Origin: Flavonifractor sp. An100
GTDB lineage: Bacteria; Bacillota; Clostridia; Oscillospirales; Oscillospiraceae
DNA: 64,000 nt
Reading direction: 5' to 3'
NCBI RefSeq assembly: GCF_002161175.1
Contig: NZ_NFMA01000002.1
Location: 124,001 to 188,000 of the forward strand
Part shown: in pieces, positions 34,683 to 44,295 of the stretch
How positions within the stretch are numbered: position 1 is the stretch's first letter
Layout of the letters: each line of letters starts with the position of its first letter
Made by a program: the position numbers and the translations under genes
The notes under the pieces: generated by a model
Databases searched by the model: none
Told to the model about the DNA's origin: nothing
The model's input: the letters and a program-made list of their open reading frames with translations, nothing else

Positions 34683-35503
34683 GCGTGTACACGCCGGAAG
34701 AGAAGGTCAAAGTGGCCCGAAACCCGGGCCGTCCCGGAGTGGTGGACTTTGTCAACGCCCTGTTCACCGACTTTTTTGAGCAGCGGGGAGATCGCCAGTG
34801 CCGGGAGGACGGCAGCATTTACGGCGGAATCGCCCGCTTCCATGGCCGCCCTGTCACGGTGATCGGCCATCGGAAGGGAAAGAATCTGGAGGAGAACCTC
34901 CACTGCAACTTCGGCATGCCGGGTCCGGAGGGCTACCGGAAGGCCCAGCGGCTGATGAAGCAGGCGGAGAAGTTCGGCCGGCCCATCATCACCTTCGTGG
35001 ACACGCCGGGAGCATACCCCGGCAAGGAGGCGGAGGAGCGGGGCCAGGGAGAGGCCATTGCCCAGTGTCTGGCTCTGATGAGCTCCCTCACCGTGCCGGT
35101 GATCGCCATTGTCACCGGAGAGGGGGGTAGCGGCGGAGCGCTGGCCCTGGCTGTGGCCAACCGGGTGCTCATGCTGGAGCACGCGGTGTACTCCGTGCTC
35201 TCCCCCGAGGGCTTTGCCTCTATTTTGTGGAAGGACTCCTCCCGCAGCGGGGAGGCCTGCGCGGTGATGAAGCTCACCGCTCAGGACCTGCGCCGGGGCG
35301 GGATCGTCCAGGGAGTACTGCGGGAGCCGGATGGAGGCGCCCATACCGACTGGGAGGCCACCTTCCGCACGGTAGACGCGGCTTTGAAAAAGGAGCTGGC
35401 CGCGTTAGATAAGATGAAGGGCCCTGCGCTGGCCCAACAGAGATATCAAATGTTCCGCGCTATGGGGCAGAGCCTGCTCCCGGCGGGGAAGGAGGACGCA
35501 TGA
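34679..35503 (+). CDS. accA: Acetyl-CoA carboxylase, carboxyltransferase alpha subunit
   Basis: 274 residues. Family landmarks are VIGHRKGKN, FVDTPGAYPGKEAEERGQGEAIA and VTGEGGSGGALALA. Its N-terminus is shorter than in E. coli AccA, as in many Clostridia. It overlaps accD upstream and fabH downstream (ATGA), so translation is coupled. Confidence 0.95.
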   Translation: MSVYTPEEKVKVARNPGRPGVVDFVNALFTDFFEQRGDRQCREDGSIYGGIARFHGRPVTVIGHRKGKNLEENLHCNFGMPGPEGYRKAQRLMKQAEKFGRPIITFVDTPGAYPGKEAEERGQGEAIAQCLALMSSLTVPVIAIVTGEGGSGGALALAVANRVLMLEHAVYSVLSPEGFASILWKDSSRSGEACAVMKLTAQDLRRGGIVQGVLREPDGGAHTDWEATFRTVDAALKKELAALDKMKGPALAQQRYQMFRAMGQSLLPAGKEDA

Positions 35504-36438
35504 GCGCACCGAAGATCCTGTCCACCGGGCGGTGTTTACCCGCCCGTGTGGTGACCAATGAGGAATTGAGCAAGACGGTGGAGACCAGCGACGAGTGGGT
35601 CTACAGCCGTACCGGGATCCACGCCCGCCACTTCTGTGAGAAAGAGTCGGGACTGGATTTGGCTATGGGAGCGGCCCAACAGGCCCTGGATCGGGCGGGA
35701 TTGAAGCCCGAGGACATCGGAGTATGCCTGGTGGCTACCTTTACCCCCGACTATGCCAGCCCTTCCATGGCCTGTCTACTGCAAAAGCATCTGGGAATGC
35801 TGGAGGACACCCTTTGTTTTGATCTAAATGCTGCCTGTGCCGGCTTTTTGTACGGTATGAAGACCGCCCACGCCTTGCTGCGGGACAGCGTCCGGCCCTA
35901 TGCCCTTCTGGTGGGCTGTGAGGTGATCAGCCGGGTGCTGGATATGACCGACCGCAACACCTGTGTCCTCTTTGGGGACGGGGCCGGAGCAGCGGTGCTG
36001 TGCCGGGACGAGGACGCCCAGTGGCACACGGTGTTCGGCTCTCGGGGAGACCCGGAGAGCATCTGGGTCCAGGGCCCGGGGCCGGACAAGGCCGCGGTAC
36101 ATATGGAGGGCAAGGCGGTGTTCCGTTTCGCGGTGGAGGTGGTGGAGAAGTCCATCCGCCAGCTGCTGGAAGCAGAGGGCTGCGGGATCAACGATCTGGA
36201 CCTGGTGGTCTGCCACCAGGCCAACGCCCGAATCATTGACCATGTGGCCAAAAAGCTGAAGGCCCGGGAGGGCCTGTTTTATAAGAATATGGACCGCTAC
36301 GGCAACACCTCTGCCGCCAGCATCCCTATGGCGCTGGATGAGCTGGTGCTGGCTGGAGAGTTGAAGCCTGGAATGCGGGTGCTGATCGTGGGCTTTGGCG
36401 GCGGCCTGACCTGGGCCGGAGCCCTGCTGAAGTGGTAA
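35500..36438 (+). CDS. fabH: 3-oxoacyl-ACP synthase III
   Basis: 312 residues. The catalytic triad is visible: Cys in LNAACAGFLYG, His in CHQANARII and Asn in YGNTSAASIP. It condenses an acyl-CoA starter with malonyl-ACP to begin chain synthesis and sets the starter preference (straight or branched). It overlaps accA by four bases. Confidence 0.96.
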   Translation: MSAPKILSTGRCLPARVVTNEELSKTVETSDEWVYSRTGIHARHFCEKESGLDLAMGAAQQALDRAGLKPEDIGVCLVATFTPDYASPSMACLLQKHLGMLEDTLCFDLNAACAGFLYGMKTAHALLRDSVRPYALLVGCEVISRVLDMTDRNTCVLFGDGAGAAVLCRDEDAQWHTVFGSRGDPESIWVQGPGPDKAAVHMEGKAVFRFAVEVVEKSIRQLLEAEGCGINDLDLVVCHQANARIIDHVAKKLKAREGLFYKNMDRYGNTSAASIPMALDELVLAGELKPGMRVLIVGFGGGLTWAGALLKW

Positions 36439-36484
36439 GAAGTGCCGAATCCCCGAGCAAGGGAACAAGAGAAGGAGATAACAT

Positions 36485-37417
36485 ATGAAGTTGAATGAAC
36501 TGCTGGGGACGGAGTTCCCCCTGATCCAGGGCGGCATGGCCAACATCGCCACCGGTGAGTTCGCCGCCGCCGTATCTAATGCCGGGGCCCTGGGCCTCAT
36601 CGGGGCGGGCGGAATGAACGCCGATATGCTGCGCGACCACATCCGCCGCTGCAAGGAGCTGACCGATAAGCCCTTTGGTGTGAATATCATGCTGATGAAC
36701 CCGGCAGCTCCTGAAATGGCCAAGGTGGTGGTGGAGGAGGGCGTCAAGGTGGTGACCACCGGCGCTGGTGTCCCCAGCCAGTTCGTTCCGGCCTGGAAGG
36801 AGGCTGGAATCAAGGTCTTCCCCGTGGTGGCGGCCACCACTCTTGTCCGTCGCCTGGAGCCTCTGGGGGTGGACGGTTTCATCGCCGAGGGCACCGAGTC
36901 CGGCGGCCATGTGGGTGAGCTGACCACTATGGCCCTGGTCCCCCAGGTGTGCGCCATGACTGACCTGCCTGTCATCGCCGCCGGCGGCATTGCCAGCGGC
37001 CGTCAGCTGGCGGCGGCCTTCGCTCTGGGTGCTTGCGGCGCTCAGATCGGTACCTGCCTGCTGGTCAGCCAGGAGTGCCCCATCCATGAGAACTACAAGC
37101 AGGCCCTGCTGAAGGCCAAGGACAGCGACACCACCGTTACCGGCCGCAGCGTGGGCGCTCCTGTCCGGGTGCTGAAGAACCAGATGACCCGGGAGTACCT
37201 CAAGCAGGAGAAGGAGGGCGCCGACAAGATGGAGCTGGAGAAGTTCACCCTGGGCTCCCTGCGCCGGGCTGTCTTCGATGGCGATACCAAGACCGGTTCT
37301 CTCATGGCCGGCCAGGTGGCTGGTATGCTCCATGAGATTCGCCCCCTGCGCACTATTTTGGAGGAGCTGTGTGCCGGCAGTCATGAGACCGCTCAGCAGC
37401 TGGCTAAGGAGGTTTAA
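36485..37417 (+). CDS. fabK: Enoyl-ACP reductase II (FMN type)
   Basis: 310 residues of the nitronate monooxygenase/FabK fold: IQGGMANIATGEFAAAVSNAGALGLIGAG at the start and the phosphate-binding VIAAGGIASGRQL. It is the final reducing step of each elongation round and the only enoyl reductase seen in this operon. Relatives with FabK are insensitive to triclosan. AGAAGGAGATAA precedes the ATG. Confidence 0.95.
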   Translation: MKLNELLGTEFPLIQGGMANIATGEFAAAVSNAGALGLIGAGGMNADMLRDHIRRCKELTDKPFGVNIMLMNPAAPEMAKVVVEEGVKVVTTGAGVPSQFVPAWKEAGIKVFPVVAATTLVRRLEPLGVDGFIAEGTESGGHVGELTTMALVPQVCAMTDLPVIAAGGIASGRQLAAAFALGACGAQIGTCLLVSQECPIHENYKQALLKAKDSDTTVTGRSVGAPVRVLKNQMTREYLKQEKEGADKMELEKFTLGSLRRAVFDGDTKTGSLMAGQVAGMLHEIRPLRTILEELCAGSHETAQQLAKEV

Positions 37418-37419
37418 GG

Positions 37420-38355
37420 ATGAAGCTGGCTTTTGTATATGCCGGTCAGGGCAGCCAGAAGGTGGGCATGGGCCGGGACTTCTATGAGCAATATCCGGAG
37501 TTCCGCGCCGTGCTGGACAACGTGCCGGTGGACTTTGACGTCAAGCAGCTGTGCTTTGAGGGACCGGAGGAGCAGCTCTCCCAGACCCGGTATACCCAGC
37601 CCTGTATGGTGGCTTTTGCTATTGGTGTGACCGACCTGCTGGCTCAGCGGGGGATTCGTCCCGCCGCCGCCGCCGGTTTGTCCCTGGGTGAATATTCCGC
37701 CCTCTATGCCGCCGGAGTCTTTGACCGGGATACCGCCCTTCAAACTGTGGCCCTCCGGGGCCGGGCCATGGAGCAGGCGGCTGCCGGGCTGGTGTGCGGC
37801 ATGACCGCCGTGCTGGGCCTGGACCGGGAGAAGCTCCAGCAGGCCTGTGACCAGGCCTGCGAGCTGGGCGTGGTGCAGATCTGTAACTACAACTGTCCCG
37901 GTCAGCTGGTCATCGGCGGCGAGAAGGCCGCTGTGGATAAGGCCGGAGAGCTGGCCAAGGAGCTGGGTGCCAAGCGGTGTATGCCCCTGAAGGTGAGCGG
38001 CCCCTTCCATACCCGTCTGATGAAGCCCGCCGGAGACGCCCTGGCCCAGCACTTTACCACCATCTCCTTCGGAGAGATGAAATTGCCTGTCTACTTCAAC
38101 TGCAAGGGTGCGCCCATGGGGGAGGGGGATACCATTCCCGCCCTGCTGGAAAAGCAGGTGCAGTCCTCCGTTTTCTGGGAGGACACCATCCGCGCCATGG
38201 AGGCCGACTGCATCGATACCATTGTGGAGATCGGGCCGGGCAAGACCCTGAGCTCCTTTGTGAAGAAGACCGCCTCCTCCATCCGTACCTTTAACATCGA
38301 TACCGCCGCCGACCTGGAAAAGGTGACGGCTGAGCTGAAAGGAGAAGCCCAATGA
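37420..38355 (+). CDS. fabD: Malonyl-CoA:ACP transacylase
   Basis: 311 residues. The nucleophile Ser sits in AAGLSLGEYSALYAAG, the active His in GPFHTRLM, and AYAGQGSQ-type sequence opens the protein (VYAGQGSQKVGMG). It loads malonyl groups onto AcpP. Its start is two bases after the fabK stop, and its end overlaps fabG by four bases. Confidence 0.96.
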   Translation: MKLAFVYAGQGSQKVGMGRDFYEQYPEFRAVLDNVPVDFDVKQLCFEGPEEQLSQTRYTQPCMVAFAIGVTDLLAQRGIRPAAAAGLSLGEYSALYAAGVFDRDTALQTVALRGRAMEQAAAGLVCGMTAVLGLDREKLQQACDQACELGVVQICNYNCPGQLVIGGEKAAVDKAGELAKELGAKRCMPLKVSGPFHTRLMKPAGDALAQHFTTISFGEMKLPVYFNCKGAPMGEGDTIPALLEKQVQSSVFWEDTIRAMEADCIDTIVEIGPGKTLSSFVKKTASSIRTFNIDTAADLEKVTAELKGEAQ

Positions 38356-39095
38356 CCATGAAGGAATCTGTGGCCCTGGTCACCGGCGGCAGCCGGGGAA
38401 TCGGCCGCGCCATCTGCCTGGAGCTGGCCCGTCAGGGCGCAGCTGTGGCGGTCAACTACGCCGGCAACGAGGCCGCCGCCCAGGAGACGGTGGAGGCCTG
38501 CCGGGCTCTCGGGGTGGAGGCGGAGGCTTTTCAGGCCGACGTAGCCGATCCCGCTGCCTGTGAGCAACTGATCCAGGCGGTGAAGGAGCGCTTCGGCAAA
38601 GTGGATATTCTGGTCAACAATGCGGGCATTACCCGGGACGGCCTGCTGATGACCGCCAAGGCAGACGATTTTGACCGGGTATTGAGCACCAACCTGAAGG
38701 GGGCCTACTTCTGTATGAAGGCTGCCTCCAAGCTGATGATGCGCCAGCGCTATGGTCGGATCATCAATCTGAGCAGTGTGGTGGGCCTGCGGGGAAACCC
38801 TGGACAGACCAGCTACTCCGCCAGTAAGGCTGGTATTTTGGGTCTGACCAAGTCGGCGGCCAAGGAGCTGGCCACCCGGGGCGTGACGGTAAACGCGGTG
38901 GCCCCCGGCTTCATTGAGACAGATATGACTGCGGTTCTGCCTGAGAATGCCAAGACCGCTATGCTGTCCACCATCCCCATGGGACATCCCGGTCAGCCTG
39001 AGGACGTGGCCCGGGCGGTAGCCTATTTTGCTCAGCCGGAGTCGGCCTACATCACCGGCCAGGTGCTGTGTGTGGACGGCGGCATGGCGGTTTAA
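38352..39095 (+). CDS. fabG: 3-oxoacyl-ACP reductase
   Basis: 247 residues, short-chain dehydrogenase. It has the cofactor loop TGGSRGIGRAI, the NNAG motif and the Ser-Tyr-Lys active site (NLSSVVGLRGNPGQTSYSASKAG). It reduces 3-oxoacyl-ACP with NADPH. Two starts, MTMKES or MKES, are possible, and the first overlaps fabD. Confidence 0.96.
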   Translation: MTMKESVALVTGGSRGIGRAICLELARQGAAVAVNYAGNEAAAQETVEACRALGVEAEAFQADVADPAACEQLIQAVKERFGKVDILVNNAGITRDGLLMTAKADDFDRVLSTNLKGAYFCMKAASKLMMRQRYGRIINLSSVVGLRGNPGQTSYSASKAGILGLTKSAAKELATRGVTVNAVAPGFIETDMTAVLPENAKTAMLSTIPMGHPGQPEDVARAVAYFAQPESAYITGQVLCVDGGMAV

Positions 39096-39108
39096 CGAGG
39101 TGAGAAGT

Positions 39109-40350
39109 ATGGAAAGACGCAGAGTAGTCATCACCGGCATGGGCACGGTGAACCCCATCGGCAATACCGTGGAGGAGAGCTGGCAGGCGGCCAAGGCGGG
39201 CAAGTGCGGCATCGGCCCCATCACCCGTTATGATACCTCCAACCAGAAGGTAAAGCTGGCTGGTGAAGTGAAGGACCTGGACATCGGTGCGCTGTTGGGC
39301 AAGCGGGATGCCAAGAAGATGGACCGCTTCACCCAGTTGGCCCTGGTGGCCTCCGACCAGGCTGTGGCCGACAGCGGCCTGGAGATGGAGAAGGAGAATC
39401 TGGACCGCTGCGGCGTGCTGTTTTCCAGTGGCATCGGCGGCTTTGAGACGGTAGGCGAGGCCTACGAGCGGGGCCTGGAGCGGGGCTTTGACTCCGTGTC
39501 CCCCTTCATGATCCCCATGATCATCTCCAACATGGCGGCCGGTCACATGGCGATCCGTTACGGCTTCAAGGGTATGTGCTCCTGTGTGGTCACTGCCTGC
39601 GCCGGTGGTACCAATGCCGTGGGCGACGCCTTCCGCCACATTCGAGACGGCTACGGTGATGTGATGCTGTGCGGCGGTACTGAGGCTGCCATCACCCCCC
39701 TGGCTATGGGAGGCTTCACTGCCATGAAGGCTCTTACCGATAGCACGGATATCAGCCGGGCTTCCATCCCCTTTGACGCGGAGCGTTCCGGCTTTGTCAT
39801 GGGCGAGGGCGCGGGCGCTTTGATCCTGGAGGAGTATGAGCACGCCAAGGCCCGGGGCGCCAAGATCTATGCTGAGGTCATCGGCTACGGCGCCAACTGT
39901 GACGCCCACCATATCACTGCTCCTGCCCCTGGTGGCGCGGGCGGTGCGGCCTGTATGGCCCAGGCTCTGGCCGACGCGGGAATTGCTCCCGAGCAGGTGG
40001 ATTACATCAACGCCCACGGCACCTCCACCCCCATGAATGACTCCTGTGAGACGGCGGCCATCCACACCACCTTCGGCGACCACGCCAATAAGCTGATGGT
40101 CAGCTCCACCAAGTCCATGACTGGACACTTGCTGGGTGCTGCCGGAGCTGTGGAGGCCATCTTTACCGCCATGGCCTTGAAGGAGGGCTATGTCCCTGCC
40201 ACCATCGGCTATCAGGTGCCTGATCCGGCCTGTGATCTGGACATTGTGCCCAATGAAGGCCGTCAGGCTGACATCCATGTGGCCCTGTCTAACTCCCTGG
40301 GCTTCGGGGGCCACAACGCCGCCGTGGTGCTGAAAAAGTGGGAGGAGTAA
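39109..40350 (+). CDS. fabF: 3-oxoacyl-ACP synthase II
   Basis: 413 residues. The Cys-His-His active site is seen in [25 protein letters not shown] and [15 protein letters not shown]. It catalyses the elongation condensations. The ATG at 39109 follows AACGAGGTGAG. The longer frame upstream lies inside fabG. Confidence 0.96.
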   Translation: MERRRVVITGMGTVNPIGNTVEESWQAAKAGKCGIGPITRYDTSNQKVKLAGEVKDLDIGALLGKRDAKKMDRFTQLALVASDQAVADSGLEMEKENLDRCGVLFSSGIGGFETVGEAYERGLERGFDSVSPFMIPMIISNMAAGHMAIRYGFKGMCSCVVTACAGGTNAVGDAFRHIRDGYGDVMLCGGTEAAITPLAMGGFTAMKALTDSTDISRASIPFDAERSGFVMGEGAGALILEEYEHAKARGAKIYAEVIGYGANCDAHHITAPAPGGAGGAACMAQALADAGIAPEQVDYINAHGTSTPMNDSCETAAIHTTFGDHANKLMVSSTKSMTGHLLGAAGAVEAIFTAMALKEGYVPATIGYQVPDPACDLDIVPNEGRQADIHVALSNSLGFGGHNAAVVLKKWEE

Positions 40351-40354
40351 GGAT

Positions 40355-40801
40355 ATGGAACTGAATGTAGATCAGATCGAGCAGCTGTTGCCCCACCGCT
40401 ACCCCTTCCTCCTGGTGGATAAAATCGTGGAGTGCGTCCCTGGCCAGAGCGCCAAGGGCATCAAATGTGTCACAGCCAACGAGCCCTTTTTCCAGGGACA
40501 TTTCCCCGGCTATAAGGTTATGCCGGGAGTGCTCATCATTGAGGCACTGGCCCAGGTAGGAGCAGTGGCCATCTTGACGGTGGAGGGCAATCAGGGTAAA
40601 CTAGCCTTGTTTGGAGGCATCAAGAACGCCCGGTTCAAACAGCAGGTCCGTCCTGGCGATGTGTTGGAGCTGGAGTGTGAGCTCACCGCCCAGCGGGGCC
40701 CTGTGGGATTTGGAACCGCCACTGCCAAGGTCAACGGGAAAACGGCCTGTAAGGCGGAACTGACCTTTGCTCTGACGGAGCGTACCGCCGCCTCCTGCTG
40801 A
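40355..40801 (+). CDS. fabZ: 3-hydroxyacyl-ACP dehydratase
   Basis: 148 residues, hotdog fold. It has the N-terminal [14 protein letters not shown] and the catalytic segment [20 protein letters not shown] with the active His and Glu. It dehydrates 3-hydroxyacyl-ACP to the enoyl form used by FabK. Four bases separate it from fabF. No fabA/fabB pair is seen in the window, so the unsaturation route is not shown. Confidence 0.96.
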   Translation: MELNVDQIEQLLPHRYPFLLVDKIVECVPGQSAKGIKCVTANEPFFQGHFPGYKVMPGVLIIEALAQVGAVAILTVEGNQGKLALFGGIKNARFKQQVRPGDVLELECELTAQRGPVGFGTATAKVNGKTACKAELTFALTERTAASC

Positions 40802-40907
40802 TCTGGAAACGCATTTGCCCTGCGTGCTCCCGGGAAGGCAGGATCTCCCCAATTGTCGGGAGCCCAGTGTAAAACGCTGTTGGATACAGAGAGGAGGGTG
40901 AACCATC

Positions 40908-41357
40908 ATGCTAGAGGAGAGCTTTGCTGAGGTGTATACGAAATTCAAGCTGCACTTTTATCAGGAAGTTTTTTCTCGCTTCCAGAACCGAGAGGCCAGC
41001 CTGACGGCAGTGGAGACCTTCTGCATGGAAATTATTCTGGCTTTGAAGGAGCCGACCATCAACGAGTTTGCCTCCTTCGTCCATATCTCATCTCCCAATG
41101 CTGCTTATAAGGTGAACAGCCTCATTCAAAAGGGATATGTGGAGAAGGTACAGTCCTCGCATGACCGCCGGGAATACCACCTGCGGCCCACTCAGAAATA
41201 TATGAATTACTACAACATCAGCACCCACTATCTCCAGCAGGTCATGAACCGGGTCAAGGCCCGGTTTACGCCGGAGGAGGCCCGCCAGCTGGACGAGATG
41301 CTCCAGGTTGTGGGTGAGGAACTGATGCCGGAAGTAGAATTAAAGCGCAGTGAATAA
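40908..41357 (+). CDS. FabT-like MarR family regulator
   Basis: 149 residues. The winged helix (TINEFASFVHISSPNAAYKVNSLIQKGYVEKVQSSHDRREYHLRPT) has the MarR wing. It is the last gene of the fatty-acid operon. In streptococci and lactobacilli FabT, a MarR protein of similar size, represses fab genes with acyl-ACP as corepressor. That makes this the natural regulator for the operon-head palindrome. The gap of 106 bp from fabZ holds GAGAGGAGGG just before the ATG. Confidence 0.8.
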   Translation: MLEESFAEVYTKFKLHFYQEVFSRFQNREASLTAVETFCMEIILALKEPTINEFASFVHISSPNAAYKVNSLIQKGYVEKVQSSHDRREYHLRPTQKYMNYYNISTHYLQQVMNRVKARFTPEEARQLDEMLQVVGEELMPEVELKRSE

Positions 41358-41394
41358 AAAACACCCGTGTCTTGAAAGACACGGGTGTTTTTTA
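41355..41394 (+). terminator. Terminator of the fatty-acid operon
   Basis: AAAAAACACCCGTGTCTT/AAGACACGGGTGTTTTTT, perfect and symmetric, so it can serve both strands. Confidence 0.95.
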
Positions 41395-41408
41395 TTCAAA
41401 GGAATAAT

Positions 41409-41666
41409 TTAAAGGTTTTCCTGAAAATAGGCCAGGAGCGTCTGAGCTTCCTCTGTTTCCTGAGGTCCCTCCAGAGCCACAGAGATGGTGTCATCCTGTT
41501 TGACCTCCAAAAGGAGCAGGGGCACCAGACGGGTGGCGGAGATCATCTGATCACCTTTGGTTATGGTGATCTGACTGGAGAGGGATTTACACAGGTCGGT
41601 GAGCAGGGCAGCGGGCCTGGCGTGAAGGCCCAGGGGATGGGTAATGGTATAAGTGAAGGTAGTCAA
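41409..41666 (-). CDS. HPr-like phosphocarrier protein lacking the regulatory Ser
   Basis: 85 residues with HPr fold. The active His stands in HPLGLHARPAALL, as in PTS HPr. The Ser46 region, normally KSIMGVMSL, reads TRLVPLLLL by alignment, so the HPrK target Ser is replaced by Arg. It could still pass phosphate through the His but would not take part in CcpA-type control. It starts with TTG, with AAAGGAGG upstream, and follows the PfkB kinase gene on the same strand by 30 bp. Confidence 0.85.
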   Translation of the reverse strand: MTTFTYTITHPLGLHARPAALLTDLCKSLSSQITITKGDQMISATRLVPLLLLEVKQDDTISVALEGPQETEEAQTLLAYFQENL

Positions 41667-41696
41667 GGGGAGGTCCTCCTTTCAGGGAAATGGGCT

Positions 41697-42629
41697 TCAC
41701 TCCAATTCGGCCAAGGTGGGCATGGCGGGGATCGCTCCGCTGCGGGAACAGGTGAGAGCGGCGGCCCGGTTAGCGAAGGTAAGAATCTGCTCCAGTTCCG
41801 GTGTCTGTAGCTGTTCCAGGGGTCCTTCCGGGCGCAGGGCAAGACAGCGAAGCACTGCGCCGAGGAATGTGTCGCCTGCGCCGTTGGTGTCAGCGACGGA
41901 GACGGGGACACCGGGGACCAGTCCGGTGGAATCGCCCCAGCGGTAATAGACTCCCTTTGCTCCTAGGGTGACCATAATAAGGCGGACCCCCAGTCCAGAT
42001 AGCTCCAGGGTTCCCTTCTCTAAATTAGAAGTGTGGGCGATCAGGGGTAGCTCTTCGTCTGAGAGTTTGAGAATATCTACCAGGGGGAGCGGGAGGGCCA
42101 TCCACTGTACCGCGGATTCCCGGCTATCCCATAAAGAAGGGCGGAAGTTGGGGTCGTAGCTGATGAGCGCACCGGCCGAGCGGGCCTGGCGAGCAGCAAA
42201 GAGGGTAGCGGAGCGGGAAGCGCCTGGAGTAAGGCTGACAGAGCCAAAGTGGAGAAATTTTGTATGGGAAAGATCGGTGCCGGCTACCTCTTGGACAGTG
42301 AGGCTCTGGTCGGCGCCCCTTAAAAAACGGAAAGATCGCTCCCCGGAAGGGGAGATGGTGACCACCGCCATGGTGGTGGCCTGCTCTCCACGGTATACAT
42401 TGGAGGGATCCACTCCGTTGGATTGCAAGGTATGGAGGAGGCTATCGCCAAAGCCGTCCCGTCCCACTTTACCTAGGAATGAACAGCGGCAGCCCAGGCG
42501 GGCAGCGGCCACAGCCACATTGGCGGGGGCTCCGCCGGGATTGGCAGCAAAGAGTCCCACGCCTTGCTCATTGACGCCCACCTGGGTTAAGTCAATGAGA
42601 AGTTCACCGATTGATGTGATATCATACAT
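41697..42629 (-). CDS. PfkB family sugar kinase (fructokinase-like)
   Basis: 310 residues. It has the N-terminal PfkB signature GGAPANVAVAAARLG and the C-terminal DTNGAGDTFLGA with the catalytic Asp. The pattern is closest to bacterial fructokinases. It phosphorylates a sugar with ATP in the cytoplasm. The start is supported by AAAGGAG. The promoter reads TTGTTT, 17 bp, TATAGT (minus strand, 42673-42701). It is cotranscribed with the HPr-like gene. Confidence 0.9.
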   Translation of the reverse strand: MYDITSIGELLIDLTQVGVNEQGVGLFAANPGGAPANVAVAAARLGCRCSFLGKVGRDGFGDSLLHTLQSNGVDPSNVYRGEQATTMAVVTISPSGERSFRFLRGADQSLTVQEVAGTDLSHTKFLHFGSVSLTPGASRSATLFAARQARSAGALISYDPNFRPSLWDSRESAVQWMALPLPLVDILKLSDEELPLIAHTSNLEKGTLELSGLGVRLIMVTLGAKGVYYRWGDSTGLVPGVPVSVADTNGAGDTFLGAVLRCLALRPEGPLEQLQTPELEQILTFANRAAALTCSRSGAIPAMPTLAELE

Positions 42630-42714
42630 GGGCGGGCTCCTTTCTGGTAAATGGTGGCTTCAAGGTGCCTTTACTATAGCATATTCCAAGAAACGAAACA
42701 AGTAGAAGCCGCCA

Positions 42715-42743
42715 TTGACCCCAGGAGAGAAATCAAGTACAAT
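42715..42743 (+). promoter_or_regulatory. Promoter of the second NSS transporter
   Basis: TTGACC (42715-42720), 17-bp spacer, TACAAT (42738-42743). It is divergent from the pfkB-like promoter at 42673-42701. Confidence 0.75.
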
Positions 42744-42808
42744 AGCGGCATCGGCAAGTGCAATACAAGCGGATCTGCAAGGGCCGAATGAACAAAGGAG
42801 GAAATGAA

Positions 42809-44197
42809 ATGGAGAAACGGGAGAGCTTTTCGTCCCGACTTGGTTTCCTGCTGATTTCAGCTGGGTGTGCCATTGGTCTGGGAAATGTTTGGCGGTTCCC
42901 CTATATTACAGGGAAATATGGCGGGGGAGCCTTTGTACTGGTGTATCTGTTGTTTTTGGTCATTCTTGGTCTGCCGGTTCTGGTCATGGAGCTTTCCGTG
43001 GGACGGGGAAGCCAGCGGAGTATTGCTCGATCCTTCCATGTGCTGGAACCTGAGGGAACAAAGTGGCACTGGTACTGCTGGTTTGGAATTGCGGGCAACT
43101 ACCTTTTAATGATGTTTTATACCGTCATTGCGGGCTGGCTTCTGCTGTATTGTCTGAAGATGGCAAAGGGTGATTTTGAAGGACTGGATGCAGCGGGAGT
43201 AGCCGCTCAGTTCAATGGCCTAATGGAGCAGCCCGGCCTGATGACGGTTTTTATGCTGTTGGTGGTTTTGATTGGCATGGGTGTGTGCTTTCAGGGTCTT
43301 CAAAATGGGGTCGAGCGGATCACAAAAATGATGATGGTCTGTCTGCTGGCCATTATGGCGGTCCTGGCAGTCCGCTCTTTGACGCTGGAGGGCGGAAGTG
43401 AGGGCCTGCGATTTTATTTGCAGCCTAATTTCCATAACCTGATGTATGATGCAGATGGCAACTGGATCCTGGGCGAGAGTATTTTTGCAGCCATGGGGCA
43501 GGCATTTTTTACCCTTTCCCTGGGAATTGGTGCTATTGCGGTGTTTGGCAGCTACATCGGCAAGGAGTACTCCTTGGCAGGAGAGGCCCTTCGGATCGGC
43601 GTTCTGGATACCGCGGTAGCCTTTACGGCCGGCTTAATTATTTTTCCGGCCTGTTCCGCCTTTGAAGTCTCTCCGGGGGAAGGACCACCTCTGATTTTTG
43701 TCACTTTGCCTAATATCTTCAATGGAATGGCATTCGGACGTATATGGGGTGCCTTATTTTTCGTGTTTTTGTCCTTTGCCGCTTTATCCACTGTGATTGC
43801 CGTGTTCGAAAATATCATATCATTTGCCTCTGATATGTGGGGATGGAGCCGGAGAAAAGCCGTTTTTATCAATTTTATTGCTATTTTCCTGCTCTCCATG
43901 CCCTGTATTTTGGGCTTTAATATTTGGTCTGGCTTCCAACCTCTGGGACCGGGCAGCAATATCTCCGATTTGGAAGATTTTATTATCTCCAATAATTTAT
44001 TGCCTTTAGGGTCTTTGCTGTACGTTTTGTTCTGTGTCAGTAGAAAGGGCTGGGGATGGGAAAACTTTTTGTCGGAGGCAAATCAAGGCCAAGGTCTGAA
44101 ATTCCCTGGGGCTGTACGGTTCTATGTAACTTACCTGCTGCCTATTATTGTTTTAGCGGTATTTATCCTGGGCTACTGGGATAAATTTAGCGGTTAA
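42809..44197 (+). CDS. Sodium-dependent NSS family transporter (second copy)
   Basis: 462 residues, about 12 membrane helices. Helix 1 has SAGCAIGLGNVWRFPYITGKYGGGAFV, the canonical NSS Na+/substrate region, closer to the LeuT/MhsT pattern than the copy at 10.3 kb. The ATG at 42809 is preferred (AAAGGAGG upstream). It likely imports an amino acid. It stands alone with its own promoter, and two palindromes follow its stop. Confidence 0.92.
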   Translation: MEKRESFSSRLGFLLISAGCAIGLGNVWRFPYITGKYGGGAFVLVYLLFLVILGLPVLVMELSVGRGSQRSIARSFHVLEPEGTKWHWYCWFGIAGNYLLMMFYTVIAGWLLLYCLKMAKGDFEGLDAAGVAAQFNGLMEQPGLMTVFMLLVVLIGMGVCFQGLQNGVERITKMMMVCLLAIMAVLAVRSLTLEGGSEGLRFYLQPNFHNLMYDADGNWILGESIFAAMGQAFFTLSLGIGAIAVFGSYIGKEYSLAGEALRIGVLDTAVAFTAGLIIFPACSAFEVSPGEGPPLIFVTLPNIFNGMAFGRIWGALFFVFLSFAALSTVIAVFENIISFASDMWGWSRRKAVFINFIAIFLLSMPCILGFNIWSGFQPLGPGSNISDLEDFIISNNLLPLGSLLYVLFCVSRKGWGWENFLSEANQGQGLKFPGAVRFYVTYLLPIIVLAVFILGYWDKFSG

Positions 44198-44224
44198 CAA
44201 TTTGTTAACAGAATATTTATTCTG
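44193..44224. other. Two adjacent palindromes after the NSS gene
   Basis: GTTAACA-ATT-TGTTAAC (44193-44209) and CAGAATA-TT-TATTCTG (44209-44224) adjoin each other. They lack GC stems, so they suit protein binding better than transcription termination. They lie about 60 bp upstream of the TAXI promoter. Confidence 0.5.
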
Positions 44225-44266
44225 CCGGTCAAAATTCACAAAAATTCTATAATTAATAGGCTGTTA

Positions 44267-44295
44267 TTGCGTGATATCTACTTCTATGGTATAAT
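44267..44295 (+). promoter_or_regulatory. TAXI-TRAP operon promoter
   Basis: TTGCGT (44267-44272), 17-bp spacer, TATAAT (44290-44295). The leader of about 130 nt contains two small hairpins (AGAAGC/GCTTCT and CCGCATTT/AAATGCGG, 44331-44370). Confidence 0.75.
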
